A stretch of DNA of 64,000 bases from Haloarcula salina (GTDB taxonomy: Archaea; Halobacteriota; Halobacteria; Halobacteriales; Haloarculaceae). The stretch spans positions 310,001-374,000 of the forward strand of contig NZ_WRXL01000001.1 of assembly GCF_010119195.1 (NCBI RefSeq), given 5' to 3'. The position numbers and the translations under genes were made by a program. The notes beneath the pieces were generated by a model that saw nothing but the letters and a program-made list of their open reading frames with translations, was not told where the DNA came from and searched no databases. Below, one piece after another: positions 25,617 to 33,311 of the stretch. Within the stretch, counting starts at the first letter, position 1. Every line of letters begins with the position of its first letter.

Positions 25617-26780
25617 ATGTCCATGGACGCTGTCGTGTACAAGGGACCGCACGAAGTGGCCGTCGAGGAAGTCGACGAACCGGAGATAGAGCATCCGAAC
25701 GACGTGATAATCGACATCACGACGTCGTGCATCTGCGGCTCCGACCTCCACATGTACGAGGGACGGACGGCCGCCGAGCCGGGGATCGTATTCGGACACG
25801 AAAATATGGGGATCGTTACCGAGGTCGGCGATGCGGTCAGTGACCTCGAAGAGGGAGACCGCGTCGTCGCGCCGTTCAACGTGGCCTGTGGGTTCTGCGA
25901 GAACTGCGAGGACGGATACACAGGATTCTGTACGAACGTCAACCCGGGGTTCGCCGGCGGCGCGTACGGCTACGTCGCGATGGGACCGTACACCGGCGGG
26001 CAGGCGGAGCAGCTCCGCATCCCGTACGCGGACTTCAACGCGCTCAAACTTCCCGAGGGCGACGAGCACGAGGACGCTTTCGCCCTGCTCGCGGACATCT
26101 TCCCGACGGGGTGGCACGGCACGGAACTCGCGAACCTCGAAGCCGGTGACTCGGTCGCTATCTACGGGGCCGGTCCGGTCGGGCTGATGGCCGCCTACAG
26201 CGCGAAGATCAAGGGCGCGGCCGAGATCTACTCCATCGACCGGGTGCCGAGTCGACTGGACTTGGCCGAACAGCACTGCGACGCGACGCCGATCAACTTC
26301 GAGGAGGCTGATCCGGTCGAGCAGATCAAAGACGAGCACGGCGGCGGCGTCGACAAGGGCGTCGACGCGGTGGGCTACCAGGCCATCGACCCGGAGAAGG
26401 AGGCCGACGAGGCCTACGACCCGGCCCGCGAGAACCCCGCCGTGGTCCTCAACAACCTCATTCGGACGGTCAAGCCGACCGGGGAACTCGGGATTCCGGG
26501 GCTGTACGTCCCCGAAGACCCCGGCGCGCCAGACGAGATAGCGGCACAGGGACGGCTGGGTATCGACTTCGGACTCCTCTTCGAGAAGGGCCAGAAGCTC
26601 GGTACCGGCCAGTGTAACGTCAAGTCCTACAACCGCGAGCTCCGCGACCTCATCATCGAGGGACGGGCCGACCCGAGCTGGGTCGTCTCGCACCGCGTCT
26701 CACTGGAGGAGGCCCCGGAGATGTATCAGAAGTTCGACAACCGCGAGGAGGGCGTGACGAAGGTGCTCTTAGAGCCCTGA
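25617..26780 (+). CDS. Zinc alcohol dehydrogenase, glutathione-independent formaldehyde dehydrogenase-like
   Basis: A 387-residue medium-chain dehydrogenase. The catalytic zinc site is in SCICGSDLHMYEGR and GHENMGIVTEVG. The structural zinc loop has its cysteines in CGFCENCEDGYTGFC. The NAD-binding motif is VAIYGAGPVGLMAAYSAK. The insertion around AGGAYGYVAMGPYTGGQAEQLRIPYADFN is characteristic of Pseudomonas-type formaldehyde dismutase/dehydrogenase (FdhA). It probably oxidises formaldehyde or another small aldehyde/alcohol with NAD. Single gene. Confidence 0.86.
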   Translation: MSMDAVVYKGPHEVAVEEVDEPEIEHPNDVIIDITTSCICGSDLHMYEGRTAAEPGIVFGHENMGIVTEVGDAVSDLEEGDRVVAPFNVACGFCENCEDGYTGFCTNVNPGFAGGAYGYVAMGPYTGGQAEQLRIPYADFNALKLPEGDEHEDAFALLADIFPTGWHGTELANLEAGDSVAIYGAGPVGLMAAYSAKIKGAAEIYSIDRVPSRLDLAEQHCDATPINFEEADPVEQIKDEHGGGVDKGVDAVGYQAIDPEKEADEAYDPARENPAVVLNNLIRTVKPTGELGIPGLYVPEDPGAPDEIAAQGRLGIDFGLLFEKGQKLGTGQCNVKSYNRELRDLIIEGRADPSWVVSHRVSLEEAPEMYQKFDNREEGVTKVLLEP

Positions 26781-26840
26781 CCGCGTCCCGCAAATTTTTT
26801 CGGCGGTAGCTATACCACCGCACCCGTCGTATCCCCGGGC

Positions 26841-27002
26841 ATGTGCCAGTACTGTAGCTACCGGTTCCACGACGGGTGGGCGCAACTGCTGGAGTACGAC
26901 GAGGTGTACCAGTCGACGACGGTGGGGGAGTCGGCGTCGACCTACGGCTTTCACGAGGACTGGGACGACCTGCGCGACGAGGTCGGCTACGGCGCGGACT
27001 GA
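26841..27002 (+). CDS. 53-residue haloarchaeal protein with N-terminal CxxC
   Basis: A small ORF (ATG 26841, TGA 27000-27002) coding for an acidic, aromatic-rich protein starting MCQYCSYRFHDGWAQLLEYD. The single CxxC at residues 2-5 might bind a metal as a dimer. Codon use and the GC-rich third position look real. It is convergent with, and abuts, the COG0523 gene. No function recognised. Confidence 0.55.
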   Translation: MCQYCSYRFHDGWAQLLEYDEVYQSTTVGESASTYGFHEDWDDLRDEVGYGAD

Positions 27003-28112
27003 TCAGGCCTCACGGGGGAAGGGGTCCTCTTTGGCCGGGGGGTGCTCGTCGCCGTCGGTCGCCAGACAGTCGTCGAGTTCGGCGACGATTGCCTCGCGGT
27101 CCATCGACCGTCCGATGAAGACGAGGCGGGTCGAGGGCTCGTCTGAACCCCACTCGCCGATTGGACCGGCCTGGACGGCCGGGCCCGCCTGACTCACCCC
27201 GAGGACCTGGTCGGGGCGACTCGTCACCCACGCGAACCCCTTCGCTCGGACGACCGAGCCGCGCCAGTCGTCGAGCCAGGCGTCGAACCGGCCGGGATCG
27301 AAGGGGGCGTCGCGGCGGTAGACGAACGACTCGACGCCGTGTGCGGCCGCCGCACCCTGTTCGTGATCGTCGTGCTCGTGGTCGCCGTCAGCGGATCCCG
27401 CCAGCGTTCGCTTCCATCCTTGCTGTCGTTTCGCCGTCTCGAAGTCGAACAGCCCGGTTCCGAGGACCTCGTCGGGGTCGACCTCACTGTAGGTGGTCCG
27501 GTGGATTCGCGCCCGCGGCTGGAGTTCCCGAATCGCGGCCTCGACCGCACTCAGCGCCTCGTCGGGGACCATGTCGCACTTGTTCAACAGGAGCACGTCG
27601 CAGAACTCGATCTGGTCCACCAGCACCGACGTGAGCGGCCGCTCGGGGTCCGGTGCGGCATCGGGCAGCGACGTCTCGGGGTCGAAGGCCTTCCAGAAGC
27701 CGTAGGCGTCGACCACGGACACCGTCGTATCCAGCCTGAAGCGGTCGGGGAGGGTCCCGGCGTCCGTCCCCTCCGTGAGCGTGCGGGCGATGGGGATCGG
27801 TTCGCTGATCCCCGACGCCTCGACGACGAGGTAGTCGAACGACCGCTCCGCGGCGAGGCGTGTCAGTTCCGTGACGAGGTCGTCCTGGAGCCGACAGCAG
27901 ATGCACCCGTTCGAGAGGTCCACGACGCCCTCCTCGCTCTCTTCCGCGAGCAGTTCCGCGTCGACGTTGATCTCCCCCATATCGTTGACGACGACGGCGA
28001 TTCGCCTGTCGCCGGGGTCCTCGAGGAGTCGGTTGACGAGCGTGGTCTTGCCTGCGCCGAGGGGCCCGCTGACGACGGTTATCGGAACGTCGGTCCGTGA
28101 CTCAGCTGACAT
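27003..28112 (-). CDS. COG0523 / CobW-family GTPase (metal chaperone)
   Basis: A 369-residue G3E P-loop GTPase. Walker A is VVSGPLGAGKTTLVN (residues 14-28). The metal-binding CxCC motif is SNGCICCRLQDD (C70, C72, C73). EASGISEPIPIA follows, and NKCD is the guanine-specificity motif. A histidine-rich loop, GDHEHDDHEQGAAAAHG, precedes the CobW C-terminal domain (ESFVYRRDAPFDPGRFDAWL). Relatives insert zinc, cobalt or nickel into enzymes. It is divergent from the B12-dependent methylmalonyl-CoA mutase gene, so a role in cobalamin or mutase metalation is possible but unproven. Confidence 0.85.
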   Translation of the reverse strand: MSAESRTDVPITVVSGPLGAGKTTLVNRLLEDPGDRRIAVVVNDMGEINVDAELLAEESEEGVVDLSNGCICCRLQDDLVTELTRLAAERSFDYLVVEASGISEPIPIARTLTEGTDAGTLPDRFRLDTTVSVVDAYGFWKAFDPETSLPDAAPDPERPLTSVLVDQIEFCDVLLLNKCDMVPDEALSAVEAAIRELQPRARIHRTTYSEVDPDEVLGTGLFDFETAKRQQGWKRTLAGSADGDHEHDDHEQGAAAAHGVESFVYRRDAPFDPGRFDAWLDDWRGSVVRAKGFAWVTSRPDQVLGVSQAGPAVQAGPIGEWGSDEPSTRLVFIGRSMDREAIVAELDDCLATDGDEHPPAKEDPFPREA

Positions 28113-28271
28113 TTGTATGCTACCACGGCACACGACACCATCAAACTACGTGGAGATCGGCGCCCACACGTCGCGACGACACGGTCCTCTGAACGCCGCC
28201 CTACCGCGCCGTGATTAACAACCGTGAAGGATTTGCGAACGCTTAAGCCACCGCCCTCCGACGGTTCCCCC

Positions 28272-29954
28272 ATGTTCGACCCCGACGAGCTGGACCAAAT
28301 TCGCGAGGGGAAGGCTCAGTGGGAGGAAGAGGACGTCCAGCCGACCGTCGACCGCTTCGGCGAGCGCAAGGAAACGTTCACGACGGATACGGAAGGCCAC
28401 GAGGTAGACCGCCTGTACACGCCCGCCGACGTGTCGGACCTCGATTACGAGGAGGATCTTGGGTTCCCCGGCCAGGAGCCCTACACCCGCGGCGTGTATC
28501 CGACGGGCTACCGCGGCCGCCTCTGGACGATGCGCCAGTACGCCGGGATGGGGACCGCCGAGGAGACCAACGAGCGGTTCAATTACCTGCTCGACCAGGG
28601 TCAGACCGGGCTCTCGATGGCGTTCGACCTCCCGACGCAGATGGGCTACGACTCCGACCACGCGATGGCCGCCGGCGAGGTCGGCAAGACCGGCGTCGCC
28701 ATCGACTCGCTGGACGACATGGAGACGGTCTTCGACGGCATCCCGCTGGACGAAGTCTCGACGAGCATGACCATCAACGCGCCCGCCTCCGTCCTGCTCG
28801 CGATGTACATCGCCGTCGGCGACCGGCAGGGCGTCGACCGCGAGGAACTGCGCGGGACCATCCAGAACGACGTGCTCAAGGAGTACATCGCACGCAACAC
28901 GTTCATCTACCCGCCGGAGCCGTCGATGCGACTCATCACCGACATCTTCGAGTTCTGCGCCGCCGAGACGCCGAAGTTCAACACCATCTCCATCTCGGGC
29001 TATCACATCCGCGAGGCCGGGTCGACCGCCGCCCAGGAGATCGCGTTCACGCTCGGCGACGGTATCGAGTACGTCCAGGCGGCCATCGAGGCGGGGCTGG
29101 ACGTGGACGAGTTCGCGCCGCAGCTCTCCTTCTTCTTCGCCTCCTACAACAACATCCTCGAAGAGGTGGCGAAGTTCCGGGCGGCGCGCCGCCTCTGGGC
29201 GAAGATCATGGAGGAGCGCTTCGACGCCGAGAACCCCAAGTCCAAGCAACTGAAGTTCCACACCCAGACCGCCGGGTCGACGCTGACCGCCCAGCAGATC
29301 GAGAACAACGTCGTCCGCGTCGCCTATCAGGCGCTCGCGGCCGTCCTCGGGGGAACCCAGAGCCTCCACACCAACGGGAAAGACGAGGCCATCGGCCTGC
29401 CGACCGAGGAGTCCGTGCGGACGGCCCTGCGGACCCAGCAGATCCTCGCCCACGAGTCCGGCGCGGCGGACACGATCGATCCGCTGGCCGGGAGCTACTA
29501 CGTCGAGTCGCTGACCGACGAACTCGAAGCCGAGGCCCGCTCGCTCATCGAGGAGGTCGACGAGCGCGGCGGAATGCGCCGGTCGATCGAGGAACAGTGG
29601 GTCCAGCGTCAGATCCAGGACGTTGCCTTCGAGCGCCAGCGCGAGCAGGAGGCGGGCGAGCGCGTCATCGTCGGCGTCAACGAGTACCAGGTCGAAGAGG
29701 AGGGCGAACAGGACATCGAGGAGGTCGACGAGGCCGTCGAGCAGGCCCAGCAGGAGAACGTCGCGGCCGTCCGCGAGGACCGCGACGACGAGGAAGTCGA
29801 GGCGAAACTCGACGCGCTCCGCCGCGCCGCCGAGCGCGACGAGAACGTCATGCCCTACATCATCGACGCCGTCAAGGTCTACGCGACCACCGGTGAGGTC
29901 TGTGACGTCTTCCGGGACGTGTTCGGCGAGTACCAGCCCGGCTCGTCGCTGTGA
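28272..29954 (+). CDS. Methylmalonyl-CoA mutase, large (catalytic) subunit
   Basis: A 560-residue TIM-barrel subunit. The substrate-contact region [21 protein letters not shown] near residues 75-95 and [40 protein letters not shown] are diagnostic. The chain ends at EYQPGSSL without the B12-binding domain, so as in other archaea the small cobalamin subunit must be a separate gene outside this window. It interconverts methylmalonyl-CoA and succinyl-CoA (propionate and odd-chain/branched amino acid catabolism). ATG 28272 lies about 30 bases after CGCTTAAGC. The epimerase gene follows after one intervening gene. Confidence 0.93.
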   Translation: MFDPDELDQIREGKAQWEEEDVQPTVDRFGERKETFTTDTEGHEVDRLYTPADVSDLDYEEDLGFPGQEPYTRGVYPTGYRGRLWTMRQYAGMGTAEETNERFNYLLDQGQTGLSMAFDLPTQMGYDSDHAMAAGEVGKTGVAIDSLDDMETVFDGIPLDEVSTSMTINAPASVLLAMYIAVGDRQGVDREELRGTIQNDVLKEYIARNTFIYPPEPSMRLITDIFEFCAAETPKFNTISISGYHIREAGSTAAQEIAFTLGDGIEYVQAAIEAGLDVDEFAPQLSFFFASYNNILEEVAKFRAARRLWAKIMEERFDAENPKSKQLKFHTQTAGSTLTAQQIENNVVRVAYQALAAVLGGTQSLHTNGKDEAIGLPTEESVRTALRTQQILAHESGAADTIDPLAGSYYVESLTDELEAEARSLIEEVDERGGMRRSIEEQWVQRQIQDVAFERQREQEAGERVIVGVNEYQVEEEGEQDIEEVDEAVEQAQQENVAAVREDRDDEEVEAKLDALRRAAERDENVMPYIIDAVKVYATTGEVCDVFRDVFGEYQPGSSL

Positions 29955-30015
29955 GGCCGCTTTCGAATCCGAAGTGAGACGCCGTTCTGGCCTTCGTTTC
30001 CCAGTGACAATCGGC

Positions 30016-30078
30016 ATGAACGATGGACGAGTAGTTTCGAGTATGGTTCGCTACCGTGACCGGGAGGGGTCGTCGTGA
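30016..30078 (+). CDS. Possible 20-codon ORF overlapping the SHOCT gene start
   Basis: ATG 30016 opens a 20-residue frame (MNDGRVVSSMVRYRDREGSS) whose TGA overlaps the GTG start of the next gene in a GTGA configuration. Such overlap usually indicates translational coupling, but the short length gives no other support. Confidence 0.25.
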   Translation: MNDGRVVSSMVRYRDREGSS

Positions 30079-30467
30079 GCGCACAGTCGTCCGACCGCCG
30101 GCTCGTCGTGGTCCTGCTCGCACTCCTCGGCGCGCTCGTCGTGCTGCCGCTCCTCGCGATGGGACTCGGCATGCTGGGCGGTGGGATGTACGGCGGGGGC
30201 ATGTGGGGCGGCGGCCACATGTGGGACGGCCAGATGGGGCCCGGCGGCGGGACCGCTTCGGGCTGGATGTTCCTGGTCGGCGTCCTGATGCAGGTGCTGT
30301 TCCTCGCCGTCCTCGTCGGCGTGGGATACCTCCTCTACAGAGGCGTGACCGGGGCCGCGAACGGCGGCCGCGACGACGCGATCGCGGAATTGCGTCGGGC
30401 CTACGCGAGAGGGGAACTAGACGACGAGGAGTTCGAGCGGCGGCGCGAGCGACTGGAGCGAGAGTAG
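30075..30467 (+). CDS. SHOCT-domain membrane protein
   Basis: A 130-residue protein. An N-terminal hydrophobic helix (LVVVLLALLGALVVLPLLAMG) is followed by a Gly/Met/Trp-rich stretch (GGGMYGGGMWGGGHMW) and a second helix (WMFLVGVLMQVLFLAVLVGVGYLLY). The C-terminal 30 residues, DDAIAELRRAYARGELDDEEFERRRERL, are the SHOCT motif, a helical oligomerisation tag common in haloarchaea. The GTG at 30075 is used because no in-frame ATG exists upstream. It sits between the mutase and the epimerase genes, perhaps by chance. Confidence 0.85.
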   Translation: MSAQSSDRRLVVVLLALLGALVVLPLLAMGLGMLGGGMYGGGMWGGGHMWDGQMGPGGGTASGWMFLVGVLMQVLFLAVLVGVGYLLYRGVTGAANGGRDDAIAELRRAYARGELDDEEFERRRERLERE

Positions 30468-30491
30468 GGACCACCACCGACGCTGTCACAG

Positions 30492-30499
30492 AGTTATAT
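30492..30499 (+). promoter_or_regulatory. TATA box of the epimerase gene
   Basis: GAGTTATATACC puts TTATATA at about 30493-30499, 25-31 bases before the ATG at 30524, consistent with a leaderless transcript. Confidence 0.55.
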
Positions 30500-30523
30500 A
30501 CCGCACGGTCGAAGCCTCCCGAT

Positions 30524-30913
30524 ATGCGCTTCGACCACGCCGGCATCGCCACCGACGACGCCGATCCGCTCGCGGAACTGTTCGCCGAAGCCTTCGGGAC
30601 CCCGGTCGCCCACGAGGAGACCTTCGACGGCCTCCGGGTGACGTTTCTGGACATGGGGAACGGCTACTTCGAACTGCTGGAGCCCGTGCCAGATGCGGAG
30701 GGAGCCATCCCCCGCTACCTCGATTCGAACGGCCCCGGCATCCACCACGTCGCACTAGAGACCGACGACATCGAACGGGCGCTAGAGACCGTCAGGGACT
30801 GTGGCATCGATCTGATCGACGAGGAACCGCGCCCCGGCGCGTGGGGCCACGACGTGGCGTTCCTCCATCCGAAGTCGACCGGCGGCGTGCTCGTCGAACT
30901 GGTCGAGCACTGA
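30524..30913 (+). CDS. mce: Methylmalonyl-CoA epimerase (VOC superfamily)
   Basis: A 129-residue vicinal-oxygen-chelate protein. MRFDHAGIATDDADPLAELF starts the first beta-alpha-beta unit. The metal ligands lie in FDHAGIA, YFELLEPV, GIHHVALET and GVLVELVEH. The length and these motifs match methylmalonyl-CoA epimerase, which converts the S to the R isomer before the mutase step. Proximity to the mutase gene supports the assignment. It has its own TATA box. Confidence 0.87.
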   Translation: MRFDHAGIATDDADPLAELFAEAFGTPVAHEETFDGLRVTFLDMGNGYFELLEPVPDAEGAIPRYLDSNGPGIHHVALETDDIERALETVRDCGIDLIDEEPRPGAWGHDVAFLHPKSTGGVLVELVEH

Positions 30914-30939
30914 CGGAGGAGTCGGACACTCGCGCCCGC

Positions 30940-31602
30940 TCAGTCGTCTGAAGACTCGTCCAGGAACGCCTCGAACACCTTCTCCGCGCCCTCGGTGAGC
31001 CGCTCGGGCGGCTCGGCGAACCACGCCGCGCCGGTGAGTTCCGACTCGTCGATGTCGATGGAGCCCTTCGCGTACTCCCCGCGGAAGTACACGTCGAGCG
31101 TGTGGACCGAGCCCTCGGCGTCGGTGTCGGGGTAGTACTTGCTGTGGACGACCTCGGCGACGCCGCTGATCGTGCTACGGACCCCCGTCTGTTCGTTGAG
31201 GCGTCGGAGCGCCGTCCCCTGCATGGACTCGAACTCGACCCCCTGCCCGCCGCCGGGCAGCGCCCAGAGGTCGGCCCCGCGGCCGAGCACCAGCAGCGCT
31301 CGGTCCCGGGCGTCGGCCGCCGCCTGCTCGGGCAGGTTCTCGCTGATCTCGGGAAACTCGTCGGCAGACCTGACGGGGAAGACGACGCTGTTCTCGGCGA
31401 AGCCGGTCCCCTGCGTGGCCGCGAACACGTCGGTGTACTCCTCCGCCGAGAGGTGGAACGTCCGCTCCGTGACCGGGACCTCGTCGAAGGCGGCTTCGAG
31501 GTCGGCGATCCGCCGTTCGACGGAGGTCTGGTTGACCATCTCGATGTAGTTCTCCGCCGGCACGGTCGACTCGTCGCTCTCCGGTGCGTCCTCCTCAGTC
31601 AT
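30940..31602 (-). CDS. Nudix-fold protein with degenerate Nudix box
   Basis: A 220-residue protein. The C-terminal half has the Nudix fold: RALLVLGRGADLWALPGGG, then the box at residues 119-141, then VDEVVHSKYYPD-like strands. The box reads E-x7-RRLNEQTGV where the consensus is REUXEEXGU, so two of the metal-binding glutamates are replaced (by R and Q). It may have lost hydrolase activity or be a sensor. The N-terminal 90 residues (VERRIADLEAAFDEVPVTERTFHLS) are an additional domain common in haloarchaeal homologues. Confidence 0.78.
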   Translation of the reverse strand: MTEEDAPESDESTVPAENYIEMVNQTSVERRIADLEAAFDEVPVTERTFHLSAEEYTDVFAATQGTGFAENSVVFPVRSADEFPEISENLPEQAAADARDRALLVLGRGADLWALPGGGQGVEFESMQGTALRRLNEQTGVRSTISGVAEVVHSKYYPDTDAEGSVHTLDVYFRGEYAKGSIDIDESELTGAAWFAEPPERLTEGAEKVFEAFLDESSDD

Positions 31603-31688
31603 ACAGGAACGTTCACGGGGGAACCGATAAATGGCGCGATGGCGAGGGCATGAAAAAGAACTTGTATTCCGCTTGTCTCTAATCGAAC

Positions 31689-32657
31689 ATGAAAGCGATC
31701 GTTCTCGCGGGAGGGTACGCGACGCGGCTCTGGCCCGTCACCAAGCACCGACCGAAGATGCTGCTTCCGGTGGGCGACACGACGGTCATCGACCGCGTCC
31801 TCGGCGAACTGGAGGCCGACGACCGGATCTCGGACGTGTTCGTCAGCACGAACCAGCGCTTCGCCGACGACTTCCGCGAGCACATCGCTGCCAGCAGCTT
31901 CGAGAAACCGATCCTCACCGTCGAGGAGACCGCCGAGGAGGACGAGAAGTTCGGCGTCGTCGGCGCGCTGGCCCAGCTCGTCGACCGCGAGGACCTCGGC
32001 GACGAGGACCTGCTCGTCGTCGCCGGCGACAACCTCATCAGTTTCGACATCGCCGAGTTCATCGACTACTTCGAGCAGTACGACGACCCGACGCTCGCCG
32101 CCTACGACGTGGGCTCTCGCGAGAAGGCGAAGTCCTACGGCCTCATCGAACTGGACGGCGACGAGGTCGTCGACTTCCAGGAGAAGCCCGAGGACCCCAA
32201 CAGCACGCTCGTCTCCATCGCCTGCTACGCCTTCCCGGCCGATTCGATCCGCTTCGACGAGTACCTCGAGGCCGGGAACAACCCCGACGAGCCCGGCTGG
32301 TTCATCCAGTGGCTCGTCGACGACGGTCCCGTCCGCGCCTTTACCTTCGACGACGCGTGGTACGACATCGGCACGCCCGAGAGCTACCTCGAAGCCGTCG
32401 CCTGGGAACTCGACGGCGACAACGTCGTCGCCGAGGACGCAACCATCGAGAACACCACCCTCGGCGAGAACGTCCACGTCCTCCCGGGGAGCGAGATCGT
32501 CAACTCAAGCCTCGACCGGACCATCGTCTTCCCGGACACGACCATCGTCGACTCGGACATCCGTCAGTCGATCATCGACCGCGACACGCAGGTCGAGAGC
32601 CTCGACCTGGCCGGCGCGCTCATCGGCGCGCACACGCAACTGACCAACGGGAACTGA
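31689..32657 (+). CDS. Sugar-phosphate nucleotidyltransferase
   Basis: A 322-residue enzyme. The nucleotide-binding motif is MKAIVLAGGYATRLWPVTKHRPKMLLPVG (G-G-x-x-T-R-L-x-P-x-T-x-x-x-P-K). LLVVAGDNLIS holds the catalytic Asp, and FQEKPEDP binds the sugar. The C-terminal 80 residues (DATIENTTLGENVHVLPGSEIVNSSLD) are a left-handed beta-helix. It makes an NDP-sugar, probably from glucose-1-phosphate, for glycan or N-glycosylation pathways (AglF-like). No glycosyltransferase is adjacent. Confidence 0.87.
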   Translation: MKAIVLAGGYATRLWPVTKHRPKMLLPVGDTTVIDRVLGELEADDRISDVFVSTNQRFADDFREHIAASSFEKPILTVEETAEEDEKFGVVGALAQLVDREDLGDEDLLVVAGDNLISFDIAEFIDYFEQYDDPTLAAYDVGSREKAKSYGLIELDGDEVVDFQEKPEDPNSTLVSIACYAFPADSIRFDEYLEAGNNPDEPGWFIQWLVDDGPVRAFTFDDAWYDIGTPESYLEAVAWELDGDNVVAEDATIENTTLGENVHVLPGSEIVNSSLDRTIVFPDTTIVDSDIRQSIIDRDTQVESLDLAGALIGAHTQLTNGN

Positions 32658-32696
32658 CGGCAGACCGCGTCTTCGGAATCCGTTTTGTTCTCTGTC

Positions 32697-32823
32697 TCAG
32701 GCCAGCCAGGCGTCCTCGACGCGGATCGTGCCCCGAGTCCCGTCCCACTCCGTCTCGTACGCCAGTTCGATCCGGCGGTCCATGTGCGGCCCGTCGGTCA
32801 CCAGCGTCTCGAATTCCCCGCCG
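32697..32823 (-). pseudogene. Displaced copy of the 3' end of the diphthine-ammonia ligase gene
   Basis: Read on the minus strand this encodes the last ~42 residues of the ligase found at 33311-34030, ending RVEDAWLA-stop where the intact gene ends RVTDAWLA. A block of 105 bases (32718-32822) is identical to 33332-33436; identity stops abruptly at 32823. It has no start codon or 5' part. It is a duplicated gene tail left by insertion or recombination at the gene's 3' end. Confidence 0.85.
32718..32822 (+). repeat. 105-bp direct repeat, copy 1 (left)
   Basis: Perfectly identical to 33332-33436, 614 bases away. The copies bracket the AT-rich insert with inverted ends at 32956 and 33311. Confidence 0.9.
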
Positions 32824-32955
32824 TACCTTTTTCATCGTCGGGTTTCCTCGCGCCGTTGGCGCTGCGGGAATCACTCGATGTAAAATCTACGCTAAAAAGC
32901 CCGCCCTCACTTCGTTCGGCCGGGTGAATCGGCTCGCCGCGCTCGCCGAATGCGA

Positions 32956-32973
32956 TCAGTCGTTGTGAATACG
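32956..32973 (-). repeat. Inverted copy of the 18-bp CGTATTCACAACGACTGA repeat (copy C)
   Basis: Reverse complement of 15268-15285 over all 18 bases. Together with the imperfect copy at 33294-33311 it forms inverted ends of a 356-bp AT-rich segment. Confidence 0.6.
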
Positions 32974-33053
32974 GTTTTTATTCATCAGAGGAGTGAAATG
33001 ACTGCTCGGTAAGTGTGCTTATTTACTGAATCAGAAGTTTATAATGGAATGAA

Positions 33054-33254
33054 ATGATCATATTGTGTATGGATAGAACCGATTGGTTCCTCGCATTCAT
33101 CACTTTTTTATTGGCTGTAATCACTCTTGAAACCGTCTCAAATGCTACGAACGAACTCTTTCGAGAGATTGGAGGTGGTGCCTCAATAGTGGTAATCTAC
33201 TTCTTGCCACTCTATCTTCTTGGCCACGCTGTGATGAACCGAAGTGATGATTGA
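33054..33254 (+). CDS. 66-residue putative membrane protein within AT-rich insert
   Basis: A short ORF with clearly different base composition from the rest of the window. It starts MIILCMDRTDW and carries two hydrophobic helices (FLAFITFLLAVITLETV and ASIVVIYFLPLYLLGHAV) separated by a polar loop. Codon use is A/T-rich at third positions, consistent with foreign origin. A shorter start is the second Met (33069). No family recognised. Confidence 0.5.
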   Translation: MIILCMDRTDWFLAFITFLLAVITLETVSNATNELFREIGGGASIVVIYFLPLYLLGHAVMNRSDD

Positions 33255-33293
33255 ATCTCCTGTACTGACCACTACGATCGTGTATAGATTCGC

Positions 33294-33311
33294 TGTATTC
33301 ACAACAACTGC
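33294..33311 (+). repeat. Imperfect copy B of the 18-bp repeat
   Basis: TGTATTCACAACAACTGC differs from the 18-bp repeat at three positions. It forms the right inverted end of the AT-rich insert. CTGTACTG lies 27 bases upstream (33260-33267), as also seen near 15225. Confidence 0.5.

Larger units (their letters stand above)
32956..33311. mobile_element. Candidate small non-autonomous mobile element with inverted ends
   Basis: A 356-bp segment, much more AT-rich than its surroundings. It is bounded by TCAGTCGTTGTGAATAC on the left and GTATTCACAACAACTGC on the right, an imperfect ~17-bp inverted repeat. It contains one small membrane-protein ORF and no transposase. The right end touches the stop codon of the diphthine-ammonia ligase gene, and a copy of that gene's tail lies on the far left side. 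This suggests an insertion at the gene's 3' end. It could instead be an unusual promoter/terminator array. Confidence 0.45.
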
